In this document: one piece after another, positions 45,016 through 52,661 of the stretch | How the letters are laid out: the number at the start of each line of letters is the position of its first letter | Numbering within the stretch: the stretch's first letter is position 1 | Assembly: GCF_003545715.1 (NCBI RefSeq) | Contig: NZ_QVNU01000005.1 | Coordinates: 372,001 to 436,000, forward strand | Source of the DNA: Taibaiella koreensis | GTDB taxonomy: Bacteria; Bacteroidota; Bacteroidia; Chitinophagales; Chitinophagaceae | Reading direction: 5' to 3' | DNA length: 64,000 bases | Made by a program: the position numbers and the translations under genes | The notes under the pieces: model-generated | What the model saw: the letters and a program-made list of their open reading frames with translations, nothing else | The model's database searches: none | What the model was told of the DNA's origin: nothing

Positions 45016-45831
45016 TTAATATTGTTCCTGCTCGTTTGGAAAATCTTTACTCTTTATATCGCTGATGTACTGTCCTGCAGCCTTTTTGATATCATCGTAA
45101 AGGTTCAGGTAGCGGCGGAGAAAGCGCGGCGAAAAATCTTTGGTAATGCCCAGCATATCGTGCATCACCAGCACCTGGCCGTCGACATGCATCCCGGCGC
45201 CAATGCCGATCACCGGTATCTTCAGCTCCTCGGCGACGCGCTTACCCAATGTAGCCGGTATTTTCTCCAGCACCAGCGCAAAAGCACCGGCGTCCTGCAC
45301 AGCATGGGCATTGCGGATCAGCAGCTCTGCCTCCTCCTCTTCTTTTGCCCTCACGCTGTAGGTACCAAACTGGTAGATCGACTGCGGTGTAAGACCCAGG
45401 TGGCCCATTACGGGTATGCCGGCCGATACGATGCGGGCTATGGACTCGCACACCTCGGCGCCGCCTTCCAGCTTCACAGCATGCGCGCCGGACTCTTTCA
45501 TGATGCGGATAGACGAGTTCAGGGCTTCTTTGCTATTGCCCTGGTAGGTGCCGAAGGGCAGATCACAGATCACAAAGCAGCGCTGGGCGCCTCTCACCAC
45601 ACTCGAGGCCAGGAAGATCATCTGGTCGAGGGTAATGGGCAAGGTGGTCTCATGCCCGGCAATCACATTGGATGCCGAGTCGCCGATGAGCAGGATATCG
45701 ATACCGGCTTCATCAAATATTTTGGTGAAAGAATAGTCGTAGGCGGTCAACATAGAGATCTTCTCCCCGCGATCCTTCATTTTTTGTAACGTGTGGGTCG
45801 TTACGCGTTTTACTTCGCTGTGCACCGACAT
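45016..45831 (-). CDS. panB: 3-methyl-2-oxobutanoate hydroxymethyltransferase
   Basis: 271 residues; transfers a hydroxymethyl group from methylene-tetrahydrofolate to 2-oxoisovalerate, the first committed step of pantothenate synthesis. Visible: MLTAYDYSFTKIFDEAGIDILLIGDSASNV (metal-binding D), LPITLDQM, VKLEGG with the substrate Lys, GHLGLTPQS and IGIGAG. Length and motifs are standard. Promoter at 45854-45883. Other pan genes are not adjacent. Confidence 0.97.
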   Translation of the reverse strand: MSVHSEVKRVTTHTLQKMKDRGEKISMLTAYDYSFTKIFDEAGIDILLIGDSASNVIAGHETTLPITLDQMIFLASSVVRGAQRCFVICDLPFGTYQGNSKEALNSSIRIMKESGAHAVKLEGGAEVCESIARIVSAGIPVMGHLGLTPQSIYQFGTYSVRAKEEEEAELLIRNAHAVQDAGAFALVLEKIPATLGKRVAEELKIPVIGIGAGMHVDGQVLVMHDMLGITKDFSPRFLRRYLNLYDDIKKAAGQYISDIKSKDFPNEQEQY

Positions 45832-45853
45832 AATTATCGCATTTTTGAGGGTG

Positions 45854-45883
45854 TAAATGTACCTTTTTTCAGTAAAGCGGCAA
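45854..45883 (-). promoter_or_regulatory. Promoter of panB
   Basis: TTG (45881-45883) and TACATTTA (45854-45861) on the minus strand, spaced by 19 bp; one mismatch in the -7 box. It ends 22 bp upstream of the ATG. It also overlaps the end region next to the SDR stop (45887). Confidence 0.5.
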
Positions 45884-45886
45884 GCT

Positions 45887-46708
45887 TTACAGGAAAAGGT
45901 CCTTTTGCAGGCTGCCGCCCGGATTTACCGCATAAGGACTGAAGTCGGTGACACCGGCTTCGCCCAAAATAACCTCGTCCAGCAATTGACGGCCGGTGAG
46001 CTTACCTGGTCCCTGCTGCAGTATATGAAACACCGCATCAGCCAGTATATCGGGCTTACGGCTCCGCTGCATCAGGTATTCACCGCCCAGCAGGTTGTTT
46101 ACTGCAGCCGTTGCGATGGTGGTTACCGGCCACAACGAATTGGAAGAGATACCGTCTTGCTTAAACTCCTCGGCCCAGCCCATGGCCATCATGGTCATGT
46201 TGTATTTGCTCAGGGTATAGGCAATGTGTGCGCCCAGCCATTTGGGCTGCAGGTCTACCGGCGGCGACAAAGTGAGGATATGCGCATTCTTTGAACGCAG
46301 CAAGTGTGGCAGACAGTGCTTTGTCACCAGGAAGGTGCCACGCACATTGATGTCATGCATCAGGTCGAAACGCTTGCTCTCGGTATCTTCGGTATTGGTG
46401 AGCGAGATGGCCGAGGCATTGTTGATCACGCCGTCGATACCGCCAAATGCCGATACTGTCTGCGCTACAGCATCCTGTATCATCTCTTCCATACGGATAT
46501 CGCAGTGTACGGGCAGTGCTTTGCCGCCGGCCTTTTCAATTTCTTCAGCCGCAGAAAATATAGTCCCTCCCAGCTTCGGATTTTCCTGTACCGATTTGGC
46601 AGCGATGGCAATATTGGCGCCTGCCGCAGCGAGCTTCAGCGCTATTGCCTTACCAATACCCCGGCTTGCGCCGGTAATGAGAAAGGTCTTATTTTGGAAA
46701 AGAGACAT
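45887..46708 (-). CDS. Short-chain dehydrogenase, HSDL2-like
   Basis: 273-residue SDR with TGASRGIGKAIALKLA (NAD(P) motif TGxxxGIG, 13-20), NNAS (about 94-97), and the active site S...YTLSK (Tyr-x-x-x-Lys near 165-169). The stretch LTLSPPVDLQPKWLGAHIAYTLSKY and the late LWPVTTIATAAV match the HSDL2-like group, which is linked to fatty-acid metabolism. This fits the acyl-CoA genes that follow upstream on the same strand, though a 306-bp gap separates them. Confidence 0.9.
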   Translation of the reverse strand: MSLFQNKTFLITGASRGIGKAIALKLAAAGANIAIAAKSVQENPKLGGTIFSAAEEIEKAGGKALPVHCDIRMEEMIQDAVAQTVSAFGGIDGVINNASAISLTNTEDTESKRFDLMHDINVRGTFLVTKHCLPHLLRSKNAHILTLSPPVDLQPKWLGAHIAYTLSKYNMTMMAMGWAEEFKQDGISSNSLWPVTTIATAAVNNLLGGEYLMQRSRKPDILADAVFHILQQGPGKLTGRQLLDEVILGEAGVTDFSPYAVNPGGSLQKDLFL

Positions 46709-47014
46709 AAGATCTTGTTGTATGAAGATTACAGAAAAACTTACCAGATACCATACTTAGTGACTATCCAGATAAAGGAAACAAAGTTTTGTAGGTCTAT
46801 AAATACTGGCTGACACGCTCTGCTTCATTCGACTTTTTATTTGGTGTCAATATCCCATTTTTCTTTCTTTTTTGCTTCGCCAAAAAACAGGTATCGACTT
46901 TAATGCAGTATTGCCGAACATAGGATCATAGATTAACGTTTTAATCATTAACCAAAAGTGTCCTTTCCATTGCTCCTGTTTTGGGGGCTGGTTTCCTATA
47001 TACGGATAATCACT
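46709..47014. other. 306-bp gap without a gene
   Basis: A/T-rich with several T-runs on the plus strand (46830-46885). I see no ORF, strong hairpin, promoter consensus or repeat. It would hold the promoter of the SDR gene and the 3' end of the KASIII transcript. Confidence 0.4.
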
Positions 47015-48079
47015 TTATACTTTATAGACAATCGCATTGATATTCATCCCTGCGCCTACCGAGGCCAGCAGGATCACGTCGCCGGCATGTAGCTCATGTT
47101 CCGGAAGCTTTCCCTTGCGTACGAGGTCGAGCAAGGTAGGCACTGTGGCTACAGAACTATTGCCCAGCTTGTGGATGGTCATCGGCATCATATGAGCCGG
47201 CACGGATTCTTTGCCATACAGGGCAAAAAAACGTTTACCAATCGCCTCATCCATCTTTTCATTGGCCTGGTGCAGGAACACTTTTTTCACCTCATCGATA
47301 GCAATACCCGATTGATCCAGGCAAGCCTTCATGGCCAGCGGTACCTGGTTGAGGGCGAATTCATAGATCTTGCGGCCCTGCATCCTGATGAACCGTGTAC
47401 CGGGTGTCGCGCCTGGTTTCAACGATGTTTCGAAATTCAGGTAGTACACCTCGTCATAGGTAAAAGAACGGCTGGCTGTACTCAATATACCACTATCGGG
47501 AGCATCGTCCCATTCTGCTATTACCGCGCCCGCGCCGTCGGCATAGATCATGGAATCCCGGTCATGTACATCCAAAACCCGTGACAATGTCTCGGCACCA
47601 ATGACAAGGTATCGCTTTGCGGCGCCCGTTTTAAGAAACTGGTTGGCGATAATCATTCCTTGTATCCATCCCGGGCAGCCGAAAAGAACGTCGAAAGCGA
47701 CGCAGCCTGCATTTCGTATCCCGAGATTATGCTTCACTCTTGCCGCTAAAGAAGGCACCGTATCCGACTGGACCTGACCTGAGGGTATATTACCATAATT
47801 ATGGGCGACGATAATGCCGTCCAGGGTTTCGGGATCGATCGCAGCATCTGCTACAGCCTCCCGGGCCGCCATCGTTGCCATATCGGAAGTCTGCTGATCC
47901 GGCCGGGCATAACGCCGCTCTTCAATACCGGTGATCCCTCTGAATTTCCGGATAATTTCGGCTGGATCGGCATCGATCGGCTGATGGGTAGTGTCGTAAA
48001 ACTGGTGCTGAAGAAATTCCTTTTCGCCGATGATCTTTTCCGGTATATAGTTTCCTGTGCCGATTATCCGTGCTGCCAT
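47015..48079 (-). CDS. 3-oxoacyl-ACP synthase III (KASIII/FabH)-family protein
   Basis: 354 residues with the full KASIII triad: Cys135 (FDVLFGCPGW), His270 (VFLHQANE) and Asn307 (KLGNSSVA). The N-terminus MAARIIGTGNYIPE and GITGIEERR are typical, but the protein is ~25 residues longer than FabH, with an insert (FYDTTHQPIDADPAEII, 28-44). That insert is seen in non-FabH KASIII-like enzymes, which join acyl-CoA chains head to head or with beta-keto acyl chains. It precedes no other synthase gene, but an acyl-CoA-binding protein gene lies 56 bp upstream on the same strand. So it may use acyl-CoA and not only acetyl-CoA as starter. Confidence 0.88.
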   Translation of the reverse strand: MAARIIGTGNYIPEKIIGEKEFLQHQFYDTTHQPIDADPAEIIRKFRGITGIEERRYARPDQQTSDMATMAAREAVADAAIDPETLDGIIVAHNYGNIPSGQVQSDTVPSLAARVKHNLGIRNAGCVAFDVLFGCPGWIQGMIIANQFLKTGAAKRYLVIGAETLSRVLDVHDRDSMIYADGAGAVIAEWDDAPDSGILSTASRSFTYDEVYYLNFETSLKPGATPGTRFIRMQGRKIYEFALNQVPLAMKACLDQSGIAIDEVKKVFLHQANEKMDEAIGKRFFALYGKESVPAHMMPMTIHKLGNSSVATVPTLLDLVRKGKLPEHELHAGDVILLASVGAGMNINAIVYKV

Positions 48080-48135
48080 GAATATTATTGTTTACATGAC
48101 CCGGACGTTGTGCCCAAGCCTGATTATTGGCGTCA

Positions 48136-48393
48136 TTACTGCGCCAATTGGTTCACAAGGGCGATATATTGCTGCTTCGCAGCATCTTTTGCCACACCTT
48201 GCTGTCGCCTCCAGGCTTCATGCTTGGCTTTAGCTACAAAGTCAAAGGTACCATAATCTCCTTTATCAGGAGCATCTCCCTCCGTAGCCTGCTTATATAA
48301 GCTGTACAGTTGCAACAGGGTATCATTATCCGGCTTTTCCGGTAAAGTCTTGCTAGCCGCTACTGCAGCCTCAAATTCGGTTATAATTGCCAT
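48136..48393 (-). CDS. Acyl-CoA-binding protein
   Basis: 85-residue ACBP of the standard four-helix type. The signature LLQLYSLYKQATEGDAPDKGDYGTFDFVAKAKHEAW (26-61, shown here only in part) includes the ligand-contact Tyr/Lys residues known from eukaryotic ACBP (YxLYKQATxGD, K-x-K-x-x-A-W). ACBPs hold long-chain acyl-CoA and deliver it to enzymes. Next to a KASIII-like gene and near two thioesterases, it suggests a local acyl-CoA-handling set. Confidence 0.92.
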   Translation of the reverse strand: MAIITEFEAAVAASKTLPEKPDNDTLLQLYSLYKQATEGDAPDKGDYGTFDFVAKAKHEAWRRQQGVAKDAAKQQYIALVNQLAQ

Positions 48394-48437
48394 AATCGGT
48401 TATTATTTTAGCCCTCACCAAATATTTCCGGTGGGCA

Positions 48438-48890
48438 TCAATTCGGACTCCGGGTCCAAGTGGTCGTGCGCCCCAGCATGGAAATGCCTACATATCCCCG
48501 TATCGATAGCTTGCTGTCGCTTTCGTAGGTAATCTTGCAGCTATAGGTCTTTCCGTTCTTGGGATCGTAAATGGTGCCATCTTCGTACATTTTGTCGCCA
48601 TCCTTGTTGAAGCCCTTCAGGATGAGCAGGCCAATGATGGGCTGAGACTGCAGGTTTTCCTTGGGATTATTGACGTCAGTCTTAGGCTTACCGTCTTTAT
48701 TCGGCTCTTTCAACCATACGATCTTTCCATAGAATTTCCCGTTCTTAGCTTTGTATATCTCGATCTTTGCTTCCTTCTCCTGGTTGAGCCAAAAACCTTC
48801 CACCTTATCTTTCTGAGCGTAAGTAACTTTGGCGCCCAGAACCATTACGCCTAGTAGTAACGTCGCCAACAGGGCTATTTTCTTCATCAT
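48438..48890 (-). CDS. DUF2147-family exported protein
   Basis: 150 residues, starting at a double ATG, with a signal peptide ending TYAQ (~26). The mature part matches DUF2147: VEGFWLNQEKEAKIEIYKAKNGKFYGKIVWLK, then PIIGLLILKGF...GTIYDPKNGKTYSCKI and the end GYVGISMLGRTTTWTR. The family is a small periplasmic beta-barrel of unknown role, common in Bacteroidota and Proteobacteria. Confidence 0.9.
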   Translation of the reverse strand: MMKKIALLATLLLGVMVLGAKVTYAQKDKVEGFWLNQEKEAKIEIYKAKNGKFYGKIVWLKEPNKDGKPKTDVNNPKENLQSQPIIGLLILKGFNKDGDKMYEDGTIYDPKNGKTYSCKITYESDSKLSIRGYVGISMLGRTTTWTRSPN

Positions 48891-48929
48891 AAGCTTTCGT
48901 TTTTTTTAGGGTAAAGAAAAAAATTCCGT

Positions 48930-49442
48930 TTAATCCGCTTTTGTTCTGACATGCTTCCAGGATTTGATCTGCCAATTGATCAGCCCGGTACAGATATGGT
49001 TCCCATCGGCATCGTAGACCTCTGCCGGGAACTCTTTGAAGATGGCCTCCATATGTTCCAGGGGCTGCAATACTTCCTTTGTAAAATCCGCGTCCGGCAA
49101 CCGGAAGGTAACCGACACATCCTTTTTGGCCTGGTAATGATAGGTCATATGGATGTTCTTCAGAATAATGCGGTATGCCTTTGGGTCCAACCGCAGCAGC
49201 AGGCTCAATCCAGAAACGTACTCGCACAAGGTTGCCAGCAGACAGGCATGTATCCCTTTGATATGGTTCCGGTTGGGTCGTACATTCTTCGCCACGATAG
49301 TAATGCTGTCATCCCCTATTTGCGTTACCTTGAGTCCATGCGGCTTATTGAACGGCACGGTACGCAGCAAACCCATATTGAGCAGCCATAGCTGGAAAGA
49401 AGATCGCCTGGCTTTGGCTACTTGTTGCTGTAAACGGTTCAT
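48930..49442 (-). CDS. DUF4442 hotdog-fold protein (possible thioesterase)
   Basis: 170 residues of the YiiD-C/DUF4442 hotdog family: NMGLLRTVPFNKPHGLKVTQI, RNHIKGIHACLLATLCEYVSGL and the end NHICTGLINWQIK. Such proteins resemble acyl-CoA thioesterases and are often found with fatty-acid genes. Its ATG overlaps the stop of the upstream 4HBT gene by four bases (ATGA-type coupling), so the two hotdog genes are translated together and may pair. Confidence 0.85.
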   Translation of the reverse strand: MNRLQQQVAKARRSSFQLWLLNMGLLRTVPFNKPHGLKVTQIGDDSITIVAKNVRPNRNHIKGIHACLLATLCEYVSGLSLLLRLDPKAYRIILKNIHMTYHYQAKKDVSVTFRLPDADFTKEVLQPLEHMEAIFKEFPAEVYDADGNHICTGLINWQIKSWKHVRTKAD

Positions 49443-49906
49443 CCTTTTTGGATTGTTTTATCGGGTACAGGTTCCAGCACAAAATCATCGGTACGCGGCA
49501 GCTCTTTCAGAAAGCGCTCTCTGAAGGGCTCCGGCGGGGCTGTAAGCTTGCGCTTCACCATGTCGATCCAGGCGCCGTCCACCTGAATTCTTGCCGCCAA
49601 CACACCATCGTCGCGGAATATTTCCTGCAGAAACGACCAGCGGGAGCCATCTTCACGGCATTTGCCGAGCAGGCAGGTTACCCTCACAGTATGTCCCAGC
49701 ATCACTTCACGCAGGTACACGCTTTCTTCGCGGAACAGTATTGGTCCGATCTTCGCTTCCTGCATCACGGTGATATTCATACCCAGCCGTTCCAGCATCT
49801 CAAGCCTGGCCTGTGCCGCAAAATCGGCATAGGCACTGTGTCGCAAATGCATATTGGCATCTATCTGCGCCCACAATACTTTCGCTTCTAAAAAAAATTT
49901 GTCCAT
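49439..49906 (-). CDS. 4HBT-family acyl-CoA thioesterase
   Basis: 155 residues from ATG 49904-49906; the frame opens ten codons further up but the hotdog core starts right after this Met. The motif VLWAQIDANMHLRHSAYADF (12-29 in part) holds the catalytic Asp16 and the helix start of 4-hydroxybenzoyl-CoA-thioesterase-type enzymes. It hydrolyses acyl-CoA to free acid and CoA. Coupled to the DUF4442 gene by a 4-base overlap. Confidence 0.88.
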   Translation of the reverse strand: MDKFFLEAKVLWAQIDANMHLRHSAYADFAAQARLEMLERLGMNITVMQEAKIGPILFREESVYLREVMLGHTVRVTCLLGKCREDGSRWSFLQEIFRDDGVLAARIQVDGAWIDMVKRKLTAPPEPFRERFLKELPRTDDFVLEPVPDKTIQKG

Positions 49907-49918
49907 AATAATAAAGCC

Positions 49919-49943
49919 GGGAGCGCCGTCCGGCAACGCTCCC
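49919..49943 (-). terminator. Possible terminator of the SGNH lipase gene
   Basis: 7-bp stem GGGAGCG / CGCTCCC in the 50-bp gap before the 4HBT gene; followed on the minus strand by GGCTTTATTATT, so only weakly T-rich. Read-through is likely. Confidence 0.4.
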
Positions 49944-49956
49944 CAGGTTTCTTTTT

Positions 49957-51294
49957 TTAGGGGAACCGGACACCGCTGTACTTATTGACATCTACATCCG
50001 GAATAGACGAACGGTAAGTCTGATTGGCGACGCGAATAATTTCGTTGGCCACCAACGCATAACCCCTGGGTGTAAGGTGAATTCCATCGAGCGAAAAAGC
50101 GCCACCGGTTACAAATGCAGGTGTATAGGTTACGCCGTTCCAGGTAACACCCGATTGCAGGCTTTTCAGGTAAGTATTGGCATCCATGAGCGCCAGGCCA
50201 TATTTGTTCGCATTATCCGCAATTACCTGGTTGAAGGCCGCGGTAGCGGTCTTTACATTGCTTACTTCCGAAGCATCCAGCACATATTGCTTAGGTATGG
50301 GCTTCATGCTGCCCCAGCCGCCACATTTCAGCGAATCGCCCGGGGTAGTGATCAGCAGGTATTCGCCGGCCTTGATCTGCCTGAGGTTACCGGGAGCCGC
50401 CTCATCTTCGATAATAAAGTAGTTGGCCCCTGCAGTAAAAGAGATACCCAATGGGGCATAGGCTGCGCTCAATTGTGCAGCCTGCGTCGCATCCAATACA
50501 AGACCTTTAGGATTGATGGTAGTGAAATAAGGAATAGTGGTCACATCGGGTATATTGATCAGGACGCCTTTAGGGCTTCTGCCGCTGGTCACGATTGCGC
50601 CTACCACCTTATTGTAAGTAGCCGTAAAAGCAGGTAGCGGAGAGATGTCGGTCAGGTTGATGCCGCCGTTGGCGCCTTCGCCCCCGGCTGTAGCATAGCC
50701 CAGCACATCGTTGGCGCCCAGCCAAAGGGTAAAGAAGGTGGGTACGGGTTGCAATGCGGCATCCAAAGGACGTTGCATAGGGCTGGAAAAGAAACGGCCG
50801 GCATAGGGATTGGCCAGGCCATAGCCTGCCACATCATAATCGATGCAACGGATACCCGGTATACCTACATTGTTGTAAGGGCCACCGGCGGCGATATTGG
50901 TAGCGCTGCCGGCCGTATCGGGCACACCGGAGTAGAGCTTCGGTCCCAGCGATGTAACCCCTTTGCAATCCGTTACCAGATCCAGCACGCGCTTGGGTAA
51001 GCGGCCGGCAGCCGGTGCAATGGGCCAGCCCGATTCGCCGGGCAGTAGCGGTTGCTTGAAATCTCCGCCGCCTACGAGTTTGAATTGCCCGGCAAGCATA
51101 TTGGGGTACGAATTTTCCTGTCCGCTGCGATAGAGCGAGCCATCGGCAAAGCCGGCCGTAAGCGAATTGCCCATGGCAACATAGACAGAAAAGTCGGCCG
51201 AACCAGCCGAAGGTGTATCGGGATCGATCTTGGATTTACAGGAGAAGGTAAGCAATGCAGCAGAGGCCGCTATGAAGAGATATGATTTTTTCAT
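49957..51294 (-). CDS. SGNH/GDSL-family lipoprotein hydrolase
   Basis: 445 residues, lipobox LTFSC (Cys19). SGNH blocks are visible: block I GNSLTAGF with catalytic Ser44, block II/III with Gly in GIPGIRCID and Asn in WLGANDVLG (~190-200), and block V DGIHLTPRGY with Asp/His near the C-terminus. Likely a lipid-anchored esterase or lipase facing the periplasm or cell surface. It lies 18 bp downstream of the FadL-type porin gene, so an operon that frees and imports fatty acids is plausible. Confidence 0.9.
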   Translation of the reverse strand: MKKSYLFIAASAALLTFSCKSKIDPDTPSAGSADFSVYVAMGNSLTAGFADGSLYRSGQENSYPNMLAGQFKLVGGGDFKQPLLPGESGWPIAPAAGRLPKRVLDLVTDCKGVTSLGPKLYSGVPDTAGSATNIAAGGPYNNVGIPGIRCIDYDVAGYGLANPYAGRFFSSPMQRPLDAALQPVPTFFTLWLGANDVLGYATAGGEGANGGINLTDISPLPAFTATYNKVVGAIVTSGRSPKGVLINIPDVTTIPYFTTINPKGLVLDATQAAQLSAAYAPLGISFTAGANYFIIEDEAAPGNLRQIKAGEYLLITTPGDSLKCGGWGSMKPIPKQYVLDASEVSNVKTATAAFNQVIADNANKYGLALMDANTYLKSLQSGVTWNGVTYTPAFVTGGAFSLDGIHLTPRGYALVANEIIRVANQTYRSSIPDVDVNKYSGVRFP

Positions 51295-51312
51295 TGTTGG
51301 TTGGATTAGCGG

Positions 51313-52542
51313 TTAAAAAGTATAAGAGATACCGATAGCAGGCAGCAGGCTCTTGATCTGGTAAGCACCCCTGAAATTGGCCGGATCGTAGGTTACATCT
51401 CTCCTCGGTGTGGTGGTATAATTCAGGGCCGCCATTATGCTAAGCCGAGGCAAGGGCTGATAGGTAGCGCCACAGGACAAGGTAAGCCTGTTGCCATCTA
51501 CCGCATCGGGCGACAGCAGGTTGTCGCGTGTGGGCGTAGGATCATAGGCGCCTCCGGCCATAATCGCAAACTGGTCGGCGATCTGATAATGCGCTCCCAA
51601 CCGGAAGGCAACCGTATTCTTATAAGAACGGGGATCGTGTGTATCCTGTACCGCTTTGTTTTCAGCAAAATCGAAGCTCAGAGAGTCGTAAGTCTTCCAG
51701 CCGGCAAACACGACGTCAGCCTGTACCATAAGGTCGCTGGTAAATTTATAACCCAATCCTACCGTCAGTATTTCGGGCAGCGGCAGTTTCGAATCAAAGG
51801 TGGTATTGGGAAAATTGCCGGCCAGCGATCCGGGTACGGTAAAGGTCGCGTCTCCTTCATTTACTTTCATATTTACCTTGGAGCGATAAGAGATGCCGAA
51901 CTGCAGGTCATCGGTCGCTTTGATCTGTACGCCCACATTGAAGCCGTAGCCATTGGCGCCGCCTTTCAGCTTGGCCTGCCCGTCGTTGCCGTTGATATCC
52001 TGTACTGGTACAGCCTTCGTAATATCGACTGTTCCCCGGGCATATACAAAACCGGCGCCTACAGAGATCATATCGTTGACCGCATAGCTTACCGTTGGCT
52101 GGAAAAAGAAACTTTGCAGACTGATCGACTCCACTACATACCGTCCGGTCCAGCTATTGCCCCAATCCAGCTTATTACCAAAAGGAGTGTAGATGCCCAG
52201 GCCTATGCCTATCTTGCTTCCTTTCTTTATAGGCCCGCCAACGTACACAGCAAAGGGAGTGGTCGTATGCGTCTCGGAACTGGCAGAATAACCGCCGGTA
52301 GGCGTTTGCACATACTTCACATTGGGAGTAACAATATTGACACTACCATAGGCCTGTATGCCATTTAGCCGCGACAGCCCACCGGGGTTAAAAAAGATAG
52401 TAGAGGCATCCCATGGCCAGGCCACACCGGTTCCGCCCATTGCGGTTTGCCGTATACCCTGCAGATTTAGTTGAAAGCTGCCGCCGAAAGCCATAGAAGA
52501 GGCCACCAGCGCAGTAGCGGTAAGCGTACAGATCTTTTTCAT
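51313..52542 (-). CDS. OmpP1/FadL-family long-chain fatty acid outer-membrane porin
   Basis: 409 residues with a signal peptide (ends ~20, SMAFGG). The FadL hatch/N-terminal motif appears as FQLNLQGIRQTAMGGTGVAWPWDASTIFFNPGGLSRL (21-57 in part), with the NPAG-like FNPGG. The rest is long amphipathic strands, ending in LLPAIGISYTF with a terminal Phe. It should bring fatty acids across the outer membrane. Placed between the SGNH lipase and the fadE gene on the same strand, with a hairpin before it. Confidence 0.92.
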   Translation of the reverse strand: MKKICTLTATALVASSMAFGGSFQLNLQGIRQTAMGGTGVAWPWDASTIFFNPGGLSRLNGIQAYGSVNIVTPNVKYVQTPTGGYSASSETHTTTPFAVYVGGPIKKGSKIGIGLGIYTPFGNKLDWGNSWTGRYVVESISLQSFFFQPTVSYAVNDMISVGAGFVYARGTVDITKAVPVQDINGNDGQAKLKGGANGYGFNVGVQIKATDDLQFGISYRSKVNMKVNEGDATFTVPGSLAGNFPNTTFDSKLPLPEILTVGLGYKFTSDLMVQADVVFAGWKTYDSLSFDFAENKAVQDTHDPRSYKNTVAFRLGAHYQIADQFAIMAGGAYDPTPTRDNLLSPDAVDGNRLTLSCGATYQPLPRLSIMAALNYTTTPRRDVTYDPANFRGAYQIKSLLPAIGISYTF

Positions 52543-52620
52543 TGTTGTTGTTTTGGGTTAGTAAAAATGGCTAAATGCATCATGCTTCTTGCCGGTAGCG
52601 GCGGCGCCTTGCCGGAAGAA

Positions 52621-52656
52621 TAGCAGGCAGGAAAGCCGTGGCCTTCCTGCCTGCTA
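52621..52656 (-). terminator. Hairpin after fadE
   Basis: Perfect 13-bp stem TAGCAGGCAGGAA / TTCCTGCCTGCTA, 6 bp beyond the fadE stop. It has no T-run on either side, so it may be a partial terminator or a 3' stabiliser between fadE and the FadL-type gene. Confidence 0.6.
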
Positions 52657-52661
52657 CTTAT

